The position numbers and the translations under genes are program-made. Of a stretch of DNA of 64,000 nucleotides, positions 21,792 through 32,089 are shown piece by piece. Origin of the DNA: Sphagnum magellanicum (lineage: Eukaryota; Streptophyta; Sphagnopsida; Sphagnales; Sphagnaceae); the NCBI GenBank assembly GCA_021904315.1, contig CM038912.1, positions 25,146,949 through 25,210,948 of the forward strand, written 5' to 3'. Numbering within the stretch: the first letter of the stretch is position 1; each line of letters starts with the position of its first letter. Below the pieces are notes generated by a model, which was given only the letters and a program-made list of their open reading frames with translations, was not told the origin of the DNA and searched no databases.

Positions 21792-22762
21792 ATGGATAAC
21801 TCAGAATCAAACATCGATCTCACTCAAATCCTCACCGCCCTTCAGCACCTTCAACAAGAAAATGCCGTGCTTAGAGACTTGGTGACCCGCCTACAGAATC
21901 AGCCACCACCTCCTACCCCAGTACTTCTTGTTCTTGCAATGGTCGCCCCAGAGCCCAAGATCAGTCTGCCAGAAAAGTTTGATGGAACACACCTCAAATT
22001 TCGAGGCTTTGTTAACCAGGTACGCCTGATCATGCAACTACACCCCTATCATTATTTTGATGACACCACTCGTGTAGGATTCATTGGAACCCTACTCACT
22101 GGGTCAGTTGCAGCATGGTTTGCTCCCATCCTGGAAACATATCCCCTCTCCTACAAGATTTCAACGCCTTTATGGCGGAATTTGAAGCAGTGTTTGGGGA
22201 CAGTGACAAGGCCAGGACTTCAGCCAACAAGCTACGTCGCCTCTAGCAAAGGACATGTTCGGCCATCGTCTACGCTTCAAAATTCAGGCAGTTTGCCTGT
22301 GACATCAATTGGGGAGAAGCTGCCTTGATTGATCAGTTTCACTATGGGCTTCGTGATGATGTTCAAGATCTTTTGTTGACACTCGCAGACCCTTCTTCCT
22401 TCAGTGAAGTTACCACCCAGGCAATTCGGTGCAATAATCGTTTGTTTGAACGTCACCAAGAAAAGAAAGTCACCTCCAACGCCCAGTTTTGGAACAGTTG
22501 GCCTACTACGCTCCCCTTAGTTCCTCAAACAACACCAGTTGCCCGACCTGCCTCTTTTGGACTTGCTCCGATGCAGATCAACACAGCTAAGTTTAAATCT
22601 TTGACAGAAGCCGAGAAACTTCACCGAAGGATAAATAATCTATGTCTTTATTGTGGCAACCTAGGGCATATAGCTCGTCAGTGCCGTCAAAAGCTTGTCA
22701 AACTTCAAGTACAAGCTGTGGAAACTCCCCAAGAATTGGAAAATAAAAACATCCAATCATAG
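21792..22762 (+). pseudogene. gag: Chromovirus gag, one frameshift and one stop
   Basis: ATG at 21792 in a strong context (ACCATGG). It is followed by a coiled-coil start (ILTALQHLQQENAVLRDLV), a Pro-rich linker, a capsid-like part (PEKFDGTHLKFRGFVNQV) and, at the end, the zinc knuckle CLYCGNLGHIARQC (C-x2-C-x4-H-x4-C). The reading frame shifts near 22145-22151 and an in-frame TAG lies at 22244-22246, most simply a CAG-to-TAG change; the frame then stays open to TAG at 22760. Gag would assemble the cytoplasmic particle and bind genomic RNA. It overlaps the open part of the pol frame by 16 bp (22747-22762). Confidence 0.85.
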
Positions 22763-25510
22763 TAGGAGCCGTGCGACTATATCTCACCCAACACCACCTT
22801 TGCAAAGGCTCTTGTTCCGTTGTTGGTCCCAGTCCCAATTTCACTCAGTATGTGGACATCATTCGTATTCCAGAAGACATACCACAAGTGTCAGCTTTGG
22901 TGGACTCCGGCACCACCTCTTCTTTCATCGACCAAACATTTGTCGTCCAACACAACATCCCTGTGATCAAAAAGTCAACCCCTGTTCTGGTAGAGGTTAT
23001 TGATGGGAGAACCATTGCTTCTGGTGCAATCACACACGAGACAACCCCTTTAGAACTTTGTATTGGCAAGCACACGGAGAAGATTGTTCTCAACATCATC
23101 TCCACCCTTCACCATCCCATCATCCTTAGTCTACCTTGGCTAGAAGCACATAACCCTATCATTGATTGGCGGTCTAGAACCCTCACCTTTAGTGCACAAC
23201 GGTGCACCTCTCAAGAACCCCACGTTCAGAAAAACACTTTGTCCAATCCTGCCAAGAACCCTGTGGTCAAGAACCCAAAGAGGGTCGGAACCAATTCCAG
23301 TTTTTTCAAGTTTGTTATGTCAAGTCCTGCAGTCAAGAACCCCCAGTTGGTCAGAACTAAACCTTGTCCTGTCAAGAACCTTGTCAAAAATCCTGCCCAG
23401 AAAACCAACCCTGTCCAGATCTTCGTTGATAGAGCTGCCCCTTTCTATCGGGCTGCTAAGAATCTTCAAGTCTTTGCCATCCATGTCAACCCAGCCAACA
23501 ACACAAACCCCCCATCAGAACTAACACCTATCAACCTTCCCGAGAAGTACAAGGATTTTGTTGATGTTTTTGAAAAAAATAATACTGATCAGCTCCCCGC
23601 CCATAGTCCATATGACTGCCCAATTGATCTAGAAGAAGGACACTCACCACCCTTTGGTCCTATCTATGGCCTATCGGAACCGGAACTCCAAGCCCTGCGT
23701 GATTACCTTACTGAAAATCTTGTCAAGGGGTTCATTCAGCAATCCAAGTCTCCAGCCGGCGCCCCAATTTTGTTTGTCAAGAAGAAGGATGGCTCCCTTC
23801 GACTTTGTGTGGATTATCGTGGACTCAACAAGATAACCAAAAAGAATCAATATCCCTTGCCCTTGATTTCAGGTCTCCTGGATCAACTACGTACCGGGAA
23901 GATCTTCACCAAGCTTGACCTCCGTGGAGCCTACAATTTACTTAGGATTCGTCCCGGTGATGAATGGAAGATAGCTTTCCGCACACGCTACGGCCACTTC
24001 GAATACACGGTCATGCCCTTCGGCCTCACCAATGCACCCGTAGTCTTTTAGCATCTGATGAATGATATCTTCCGAGATTACATGGATGAATTTGTCATGG
24101 TCTATTTGGATGACATTTTAATCTTTTCCAAGGACCAGGAAATCCACGACAAACATGTACGATTGGTGCTTGCGACGCTCCGAGAACATGGTTTATACGC
24201 CAAGTTGGAAAAATGTGAATTCGACAAATCTTTAGTGGCGTTCCTCGGCTACGTGATCTCTCCAGATGGCATTTTCATGGACAAGTCAAAGGTCAAGACC
24301 ATCCAGTGTTGGGCTACTCCATCCTTGGTCAAGGACGTTCAACGCTTCCTGGGGTTTGCCAACTTCTATCGTCGGTTTATCAAAGGCTACTCCAAGATCG
24401 CAACATCGTTAATAACCCTGACTTGCAAAGACAAGCCCTTCTCGTGGAACCCAACGGCCCAGGCTACTTTTGATACTCTCAAGATGGCATTCACCTCTAC
24501 ACCCATCCTGATACATCCCGATCCTACCAAGCCATTCATTGTGGAAACGGACACTTCAGATTTTGCCTTGGGAGCTATTCTATCTCAATTTGGAATAGAT
24601 GGGTTACTGCATCCAGTTGCTTTCTATTCACGGAAATTAACTAGTGCCGAAATCAACTACCAGGTCTATGATAAGGAACTCCTAGCAATCATCACGGCAT
24701 TCGAGCAGTGGAGACCGTATCTTGCCAGAGCTTAACATCGAATCCAAGTTCTGACAGATCACAAGAATCTCCTTTATTTCACAACTACTCGGACCTTAAA
24801 TCGTTGCTAGGCACGCTGGTCTATCTTCCTAGCTGATTTCGACTTTGAGATTCAGTATTAACCCGGCACTTAGCAAGGGAAAGCTGACGCGCTATCTCGT
24901 TGTTCAGAATATGAACTTCGAGCGGGGGATGAGGCCTACGGTCAGCAGAACTAGACTTTACTCAACCCCGAGCAATTTTGAGTTGCAGTAACAATCAGCA
25001 CCCTCCCAGATTCATACCTTGTCAGGGACATCAAGATGGCAACTGAGGAAGACACCTGGGCTACCAACATCAAGAAGGAACTCCAGGAACGACCAAGGAA
25101 CCCAAATCGTGATGACCTGGATCAGTTTGAGTAGCAAGACGGACTTCTCCTTCGAAGTAACCTGATTTATGTACCCGAAGGACCTATACGCCTAAAAATC
25201 CTGAGAGAATGTCACGACAACACCCTGGCGGGTCACTTTGGAATAGCACGGACTCACGAACTAGTGTCAAGGACTTACTGGTGGCCCAAAATGAACAAGC
25301 TACTATAGGAGTATGTCAAGTCTTGTGATACATGTGCTCGATCCAAGGCTCCCAGACATCACCCGTTTGGACTCCTACAGCCTCTGTCGATTCCTAGCCG
25401 ACCTTGGGGATCTATTGCAATGGACTTCATCACGGACCTCCCTACTGTCAGAACCAAGAATTCAATACTGGTAGTGGTCGATCGACTCACAAAAATGGCC
25501 CATTTCACCC

Positions 25511-25671
25511 TAGTGATGACATTCTTCATTTTACACATTAAAATTTTTTAAAATTCTTCATTTAGCACCTTGTCAAAACATTTTTCGGCGCGAATTTTAA
25601 TGAATTTAAACGAATTTTCGTGCTTTTTTGGGCTTCCATAACATTCCCGCACCAAGAATGTCATAACTATG
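25511..25671. mobile_element. 161-bp Mutator-like MITE inserted in integrase
   Basis: Left end TAGTGATGACATTCTT. The right end reverse-complements to TAGTTATGACATTCTT after two bases, 15 of 16 identical. CATTTCACCC is duplicated on both sides (25501-25510 and 25672-25681), a 10-bp target duplication in the range typical of Mutator-like elements. Element plus duplication adds 171 bp, a multiple of three, so the integrase frame resumes in phase, although the insert itself carries stops. The interior is AT-rich with TTTAAACGAATTTTCG-like sequence and no coding capacity. Confidence 0.8.
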
Positions 25672-26651
25672 CATTTCACCCCTTGTTCCAAATCAATCAT
25701 GGTAGAAGAGACAGTTCAGTTAATTCTGGACGGGATCATCCGACTGCATGGACTCCCCAAGGAAATTGTGTCTGACAGAGGTCCTCAGTTTGCATCCAAG
25801 TTCTGGCATTATCTATTTGAGCTTCTTGGAGTTGACATTCGGCTATCTTTAGTTTTCCACCCTGAGACAGATGGACAAACCGAACGGACAAACCAGACAC
25901 TCGAGCAATACCTTCGCTGCACTGTGAACTACCAACAGGACGACTGGCTGGACTTACTATCTCAAGCAGAGTTTGCTTATAACAACACAACACATGCATT
26001 GACCGAAATCAGTCCATTCTTTGCCAATTACGGTTTTCATCCCAGGTTCAGCCTTGAAATTCCTGGAGACTCCGTAAACCCCTTGGCTGAAGAGAGGGCC
26101 ACGAGGCTTGGACAAGTTCAACAGAACCTTATGGCAAAACTCAAGCTAACACAGGAGTGGCAAAAGAAGCAAGCAGACCACCGACGCAAGGACCATCCAA
26201 ACTTCAAGGTTGGAGACAAGGTCTAGCTTCTCAGAAAGAACATTGCTACCACTCGCCCATGTGCCAAGTTGGATTATAAGCGCCTCGGACCTTTCAAAAT
26301 TGCCAAATTGGTTGGTCTAGTGGCTTGCCAGTTGGAGCTTCCACCCTAGTTCAAAATCCACAATGTTTTCCATGTCTCCTTGCTTGAGCCCTATCATGAA
26401 AACCCGATCCCAGAACGTTATCAAGAACCCCCAGCTCCAGTCGAAATTGAAGGCCAAGAAGAGTTTGAAGTTCAGGAGGTCTTGGACTCCAAGAAGATTC
26501 GTGGAAAGCTCCTGTACCTTGTCTTTTGGTGAGGTTATCCTCCTTCTGAAGCTACTTGGGAGCCTGTTGGAAACCTAGTTCATGCCCAAGACTTAATTAA
26601 TCGGTTTCACCAACGGTATCCTAATAAACTGGCTCCATCTGGAAGATGTCG

Positions 26652-26667
26652 CTTGAGGAGAGGATAA
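26652..26667 (+). other. Polypurine tract
   Basis: CTTGAGGAGAGGATAA immediately precedes the TG of the 3' LTR. The purine run GAGGAGAGGA also encodes the last residues of Pol, and TAA is its stop codon. This would prime plus-strand DNA synthesis. Confidence 0.75.
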
Positions 26668-26963
26668 TGTCATGGCCTAGGATATTTTGGGATACTTTGG
26701 GCAATGTCATGTCCTAGGATATTTTGGGATACTTTGGGCAATGTCATGTCCTAGGATATTTTGGGATACTTTGGGCAATGTCATGTCCTAGGATATTTTG
26801 GGATACTTTGGGCAATGTCATGTCCTAGGATATTTTGGGATACTTTGGGCAATGTCATGTCCTAGGATATTTTGGGATACTTTTGGCAATATCATGGCCT
26901 AGGCTATTTTTGGATACTTTTGGCAATATCATGGCCTAGGATATTTTGGGATACTTTTGGCAA
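26668..26963. repeat. Eight 37-bp tandem units within the 3' LTR
   Basis: Units start at 26668, 26705, 26742, 26779, 26816, 26853, 26890 and 26927; the LTR's own copy follows at 26964. Each opens TGTCATG(G/T)CC or TATCATGGCC and ends in GGCAA. Units 2-5 are identical and carry GTCC for GGCC; units 7-8 share TATCATGG with the LTR's own start. The 5' LTR has a single copy, so the array arose after integration. Confidence 0.95.
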
Positions 26964-27119
26964 TATCATGGCCTAGGATATTTTGGGACTAGTATGGTTC
27001 AGGGTTATAAAAGGAGATAGTCTAGGGAACAACCTTTTAGTGGATCAACACCAGTTGATGGATCAATAAAGCTTGTCTTGTCTTGTAATTCTCCACTTGT
27101 TTGTAGTCGGTCCATAACA
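26668..27119 (+). repeat. 3' LTR, expanded to 452 bp
   Basis: The last 156 bp (26964-27119) are the LTR proper. The first 296 bp are exactly eight 37-bp copies of the LTR's own first 37 bases. The LTR ends CCATAACA and is followed by the target duplication ATGAT. TATAAAAG lies at 27006. Confidence 0.95.
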
Positions 27120-27124
27120 ATGAT

Positions 27125-29339
27125 ACATATTAATGCATATTTATTAAAAATTACAGAAGAAAGAATGCGCTCTAACATTATGAAAACATGGGCATCCTTG
27201 CAAGGATCTTATAAACAACCACAACAAGCATTGAACAAGGTTTTGATGTTTCAAAGAACATCACAAATAATGGGGAAGAAAAAGATCTAGCCAATGATAG
27301 CAACCAAGAAAAAGTTGTTATTAAATACTCCTTCTAGAAGAAAAAATCAATGGCTGTAATATTTGATTCAAAATTTACAAAGAAAGCATCCTTATCCAAA
27401 GTGTTGAGTTAGATAAAAATGTCACGAGCACCTCCAATTTGCAATAAAAAAAAGTGCTTCAAATAAAAGTGGAGATGATCAAGGTCTGTAAAGTAATTAC
27501 CCAAAAGAAAAGCTACCATGGGCTCCCAAGCCAAAGTAACCAAAGAAAAGTTGGGGCAACATTGTGTAAAAATCTATATCCTCTAAAAGGCAAGTAGGCA
27601 ATACATAAGGTGCTTGGTGGTTTTTTTGTAATAGTTGGAGAGAACAACAAGTTAACCATGTTGCAATTTTTGTCTTTGTATGATCTTGGAGGTGTAATTA
27701 AGATGTGGGTTTGATTAATTTTAATGTTCAAGCTAGATTGGTACATATGTTGGCAATGATGCAACATTGTAAGCAAAATTTCTCTACCATAATGTATATT
27801 TTGGATTTCATCCTTTTGATGTATTGTTCATTTTAGATTATCAATCATTTTGGAATCTGCCACAATGCAAACAATTTTTGTTTACATCCCTATATTTGTG
27901 TGCATTAAATCTCATATTCTAAAGTGCATGGAGATGGAATATTTGCAAGTTCAAGTCAAGCCCAAGGAGAAAAGGGTCATGCTAATTAAAAGCAATTTAA
28001 AATATAGTTACGCATGAACTACATGGTTAATGCTTTTAGAAACAGAGCATAAATGTTTTCACAAATGCCACTCGTTCTACATAATTTTAGAAAAAGATAT
28101 GGTGGCTAGGATTAATTGAATTTCCAATGCTAAGGCATAAGACAAAATCATTCTTATATGGTTTATAGCTTGGGCTCATTAAGAGTTGTGAAACCATGTG
28201 AGGTTTGCCATGAACACTTCTAAAAACTACTAGATTTCATGATAAAATTGTTCAAACTTTAAATTCTGTTGATATGAGACTACTCTAGTGGAAATAGATG
28301 AAGGGAGGGCATTAGATAGTTTTCTTGCACTCTTTGTACAAAAAAACTCTATGTAAAAATGAAGACAACATAATCTACAGTTTTGACCTTCTATTCCTTT
28401 ATGGCAAAGCAAATTTAGTAAGTGTAAATTGTGTGTCATGCATCCTCTATCCTCACTACCAAATTTTTCATTCTGAACCATGGGTTATTGTGAACCAAAT
28501 TGATGAAGTTATTTTGCAAAAGTGGACAAGCATTCATAAGTTTCGATGCCTATTTGAGAACAGGTACCAACATATTAGAGAGCACTGCTTTGCAAGCAAC
28601 ATTGATCACCCAATTCTTATTTCAAATAGGCATACTTATAACTAAACCAATGATTGTGAATTTAATCCTTGAAAAAGTACTGAAGGTGTGTGATATTACC
28701 TTGCTCATTTGAAACCTTTTGCTCTACAACAAATAGTGACGATTTTTGCTTTCCAATTAATATGACCTTTTACTCTGCAACAAACACTAACCTCTAGAGT
28801 TTAGAGTCTCATGTATACTACTTAAAAGATTGTTTATGGCAAACCAATTGTTTAGTACCTAGACATACATTTGATACCATCATTAATTGACATTATGAAT
28901 TCACTAGACAATATACCATCTCTAGACTCCTTAGATAGTATACCATCACCACTTTTGAGGGCAACTAAATTTTGAAGGTGCCTCACAATAAAGGGATTGT
29001 TTAAAAATCAAGGCAATCCTTAACACCATACCTAACACAATAACATCACCAATAGTGTGCGGTCCAATATTCGTCACCATGGACATTAGTAGGAACACCT
29101 TCCCCATTAAACTAACTGTCCCATCACCATGAACACTAGCAACTACAATGTAAATAAATTAGTAATGCCATAAAATACATATTGCCAACAACAAATCAAA
29201 TATGGAGATTGATATCAAAACATGTAGATCACAGTCTAGTTCAAGAGTGCTTAATGTGAAGTAAAAAACACAATGTCAATGTAGTTAGTTCAATCATCAA
29301 AAGAGTTGCCTCAATAACTAAATGTTCAACTAAAAAATT
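27125..29339. other. Spacer without recognised genes
   Basis: Short frames (27078-27290 plus, 27513-27776 minus, 28325-28645 plus) show no motifs. TTACAG-type acceptor sequences occur (for example 27155) but no exon chain can be built. Confidence 0.5.
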
Positions 29340-29880
29340 GACCAAGAAGCTTTACTTGGTCCAAAGCCTCAAAAATTAGGTCTATCACATTGCCATCAAG
29401 CTCATAGGATGCATAATTGCCTTTCACTACATGAGCAATAGGAGGTAAGGAAAATTTGGAGGCTAACACCAAATGGGATTAAACATATGCTACTAGCTTA
29501 TCATATCTAAGCATATAAAAGCAACTACCTAGCATTAAGATATCATACCAATAACCATTGAGGACACTTTCTCCTTGTAAATAAAAATTGCCCCAATCAT
29601 ATGTGAAGTCTTCTTCTACCACATGGACACACTTGTCCACCAACATAAGCTAGAAGTCTTCATTGGATGACCCACCTGCTTTGACTACAATGTTGTCTCC
29701 TACTAATACAGCATCTGCAATCAACTCTCCCCCATTCCCATACTCAATTTCTTCATTAAGATCATATGTGATTTCTCGGACTTTTAAACTATTAAAAGGT
29801 TTGAGTTTTTGAAGAGACCATGGTGTCACATGTGACTTGGAATCGCATTTTTTTGCCACAAACATATTTTGGAACCTCAC
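29340..29880 (-). pseudogene. C-terminal fragment of the DDE-like repeat family, copy B
   Basis: The 76-codon frame at 29650-29880 reads VTPWSLQKLKPFNSLKVRE, then EEIEYGNGGELIADAVLVGD and VKAGGSSNEDF, and stops. It goes on as LMLVDKCVHVVEEDFTYDWG and later SLPPIAHVVKGNYASYELDG with FEALDQV (about 29350-29450). It corresponds to the C-terminal third of the long copy at 32090-35690 (compare LEVGDNLAINAKDGNIEG there), but is diverged and truncated at its N-terminal side. At least one stop (after NEDF). The role of this domain is unknown. Confidence 0.5.
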
Positions 29881-32089
29881 AATATAGGTTGGAAAAAAGA
29901 ATTTTTTTCGCGATTGAATTCTTTGTGTTATAATCTACCATATTATGCAAAAAGTTTGGAAAACTATTCTACAATATTACCATGGTTAAAGTTCAAACAT
30001 GGACACCCCTAGAAAATAGTACAATGTGACAACATTTTTGGCCCCCCCATAGAGTGCTTTCACCCTTCAATAGAACTTCAAAAGATACATCTTAAAGTGG
30101 CAACTATTGCACTTTTACATTTTCACATTAAGATTCAACAACTAAAGTTTTTGAATAGATGCAAGCTACAATGGCACAAAAACGTCAAGATAACCTAGCC
30201 CCAAAAGTCCATACAAATGGAAAAATTAACATTAAAATGGAAAAAAATGTTAAAAACCAATGTTGAAAGGGCCACATGTGGTGATTAATCAATTAATAAA
30301 GTCAATATGAATGGCTACCCATTTAGAAACCTCTTTATTATACATCTTAGGGGGAAAAAAATATCAATCCAACAAAAAATGACGAAGATTGAGACTTTTG
30401 AAAATAAGGCCTAAATTTGGTCATTCAAAAGTCCATAATTATTTGTTGGTTAAATTTTTTTTTGTAATTTTTCTCAATCCGTATATATTTTTTCATCATG
30501 TATCATATATTGAGACCCTATAAAAAATGTTGAAATAAAATAATAACAAAAAATGCATTTGAATGTTAATTCAGAACCTAAATTATAGTCCGTATGTCCA
30601 ATTAAAAGTCCATTACTATATGGTTAGTGTATGTTTATTGAATTTCACCCCTTAAAAAATATTCTTATTCAAGTTGGCAATCATAATCCATAAATATTTT
30701 TGTCAAATTAATGATTTTACAATGCATTTGTGGCATTTGAACAAAACACATTCTATAGAAAGTCCATAAGGACACAAAGAGTGAGCTACTGTAACTTGCA
30801 TCTACCCTTCCAATGAGCATGCAATGCATGACTTCTTGAACAAAGATCCATATTAATGAACTTGAAGTGAAATCCTAGAAATAGTTGCCAAAATGTTAAC
30901 ATGACTACTAACTAACTATCCCTTTGAGATGATCAATTTTGATTTGAACAAAGTTGTATTTCACTACATCAAATATAAGCTTGTTCACAACAGAAAAATC
31001 AAAGAAACTAATCACATTTGTCAATTAGTTAAAAAATTTCAATGAACTTGATAGACTTGAGATGCCTACACAACATAATCACCCATTTGTATGTCTGAAG
31101 GAATTGTGAATTTAACATCATGTGTTAACAACCATATATTGGCTTTGCATTGCCACATGCTCAATTCCAATCAAGGTTCTGGCAAGTTTCCCACATGCCA
31201 AATCACATCATGTTATCTCATCATGTAGTCTAGTATGGTTTATATTTACATTATAGACACATTATATGATCCCATAACAGTTGCAAGCTCTTACAATGCA
31301 CTAGCTTTTTGAACAATTTGTATTAATGAACTCTAGCTCATTTTATACCTACAAATGAAACCCAATAATTTTAAATTCATCATGTTGCATCTGATCTAGA
31401 TGTAAAAATCACTTTGGGGGTTGGACATATCACATAAGCCCTTCAACCTTTTATCACAAATATGTGTAAAATGATAATTGGCACAAAAGAAACATGAAAA
31501 TTCAGAAAAGGTCCCTTCAAACCCTTAATGGATACCTATGAACTAAATAATTACAGTTCCTATTGTACCTCACACCTGCAAATTGCACATCATTAACAAT
31601 CCCAATAAGGAAATAAACAACAAAAGCTGGAATATACATGATCAAAAAAATTAAGACATAAAAAAACCCAACAAAAATAATGTGTTTGCAATCTATGGCG
31701 AAAAGAAACATACTATGAATTATAGCAAGATAACACACATTAATTTCATCAACTTGATATTCAAAAGGTCAAGAAAATTGGAAATCACCTAGTTGAAGGG
31801 TAATTTTTTTTTCCATTCATGTAACCACCATCTTCCCTTATGTACCCTTAAATTCATCCTTGTAGGTTGTCATAATCTCAACTTTGACCCAGTTAGTCTT
31901 AACTCAATTATACATTGATCAATTCATGATCTAATTAAATGGCACATGGTCTTAATTTACATCCTTCAATTCAGAGGGGGATTGAACATAGTCCAAATAG
32001 CTATTTTGAACTGCCTATCTAAGAACACACCAACTTTTTAATAAAAGAAAATCAAACACATATTTGCAACATAGATAAAATGGTCTTAG
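29881..32089. other. AT-rich spacer between the two family copies
   Basis: No supportable gene. It may include unrecognisable remains of the N-terminal part of copy B. The minus frame 31517-31738 is hydrophobic (VGFFYVLIFLIMYI) but looks like chance in AT-rich DNA. Confidence 0.4.

Larger units (their letters stand above)
22747..26667 (+). pseudogene. pol: Chromovirus pol: protease, RT, RNase H, integrase, chromodomain
   Basis: One continuous frame (-1 relative to gag) without frameshifts. Protease DSGTTSSF at 22903; RT with [19 protein letters not shown] near 23780 and YLDD at 24103; RNase H VETDTSDFALGAI near 24540; integrase zinc finger H-x-H-C-C at 25212-25345; catalytic MDFITDLP, VSDRGPQF and NQTLEQYLR; chromodomain near 26460-26580 (LYLVFW, GYPPSEATWEP). 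Premature stops: 24049, 24733, 24808, 24859, 24871, 24952, 24979, 25132, 25306, 26224, 26347, 26529. Most replace Gln, Arg or Trp codons that relatives keep. A MITE interrupts integrase at 25511. The terminal TAA (26665-26667) touches the 3' LTR, so the polypurine tract is coding. Confidence 0.9.
21102..27119 (+). mobile_element. Complete but decayed Ty3/gypsy chromovirus, 6018 bp
   Basis: LTR retrotransposon with TG...CA LTRs and an exact 5-bp target duplication ATGAT (21097-21101 and 27120-27124). Domain order is gag with a CCHC knuckle, aspartic protease, reverse transcriptase, RNase H, integrase (HHCC and DDE) and a C-terminal chromodomain, which defines a chromovirus. The RT ([40 protein letters not shown]) is closest in my memory to Tcn1/sushi-type elements known in fungi, fish and non-seed plants. 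It copies itself through RNA and would integrate with the chromodomain guiding it to marked chromatin. Now inactive: premature stops, a gag frameshift and a MITE in integrase. Confidence 0.95.

Noticed and set aside
22845-23105. Minus-strand ORFs inside gag-pol (also 23226-23408 and 25736-25999)
   Set aside because: Shadows of the well-supported plus-strand retroelement frames.
26668-26963. CRISPR-like regular array
   Set aside because: The units are contiguous with no spacers and are copies of the LTR's first 37 bases in a plant genome.
31517-31738. Small membrane protein on the minus strand
   Set aside because: Hydrophobic codons (TTT, ATT, TTA) are expected in AT-rich DNA; no start context or neighbours.
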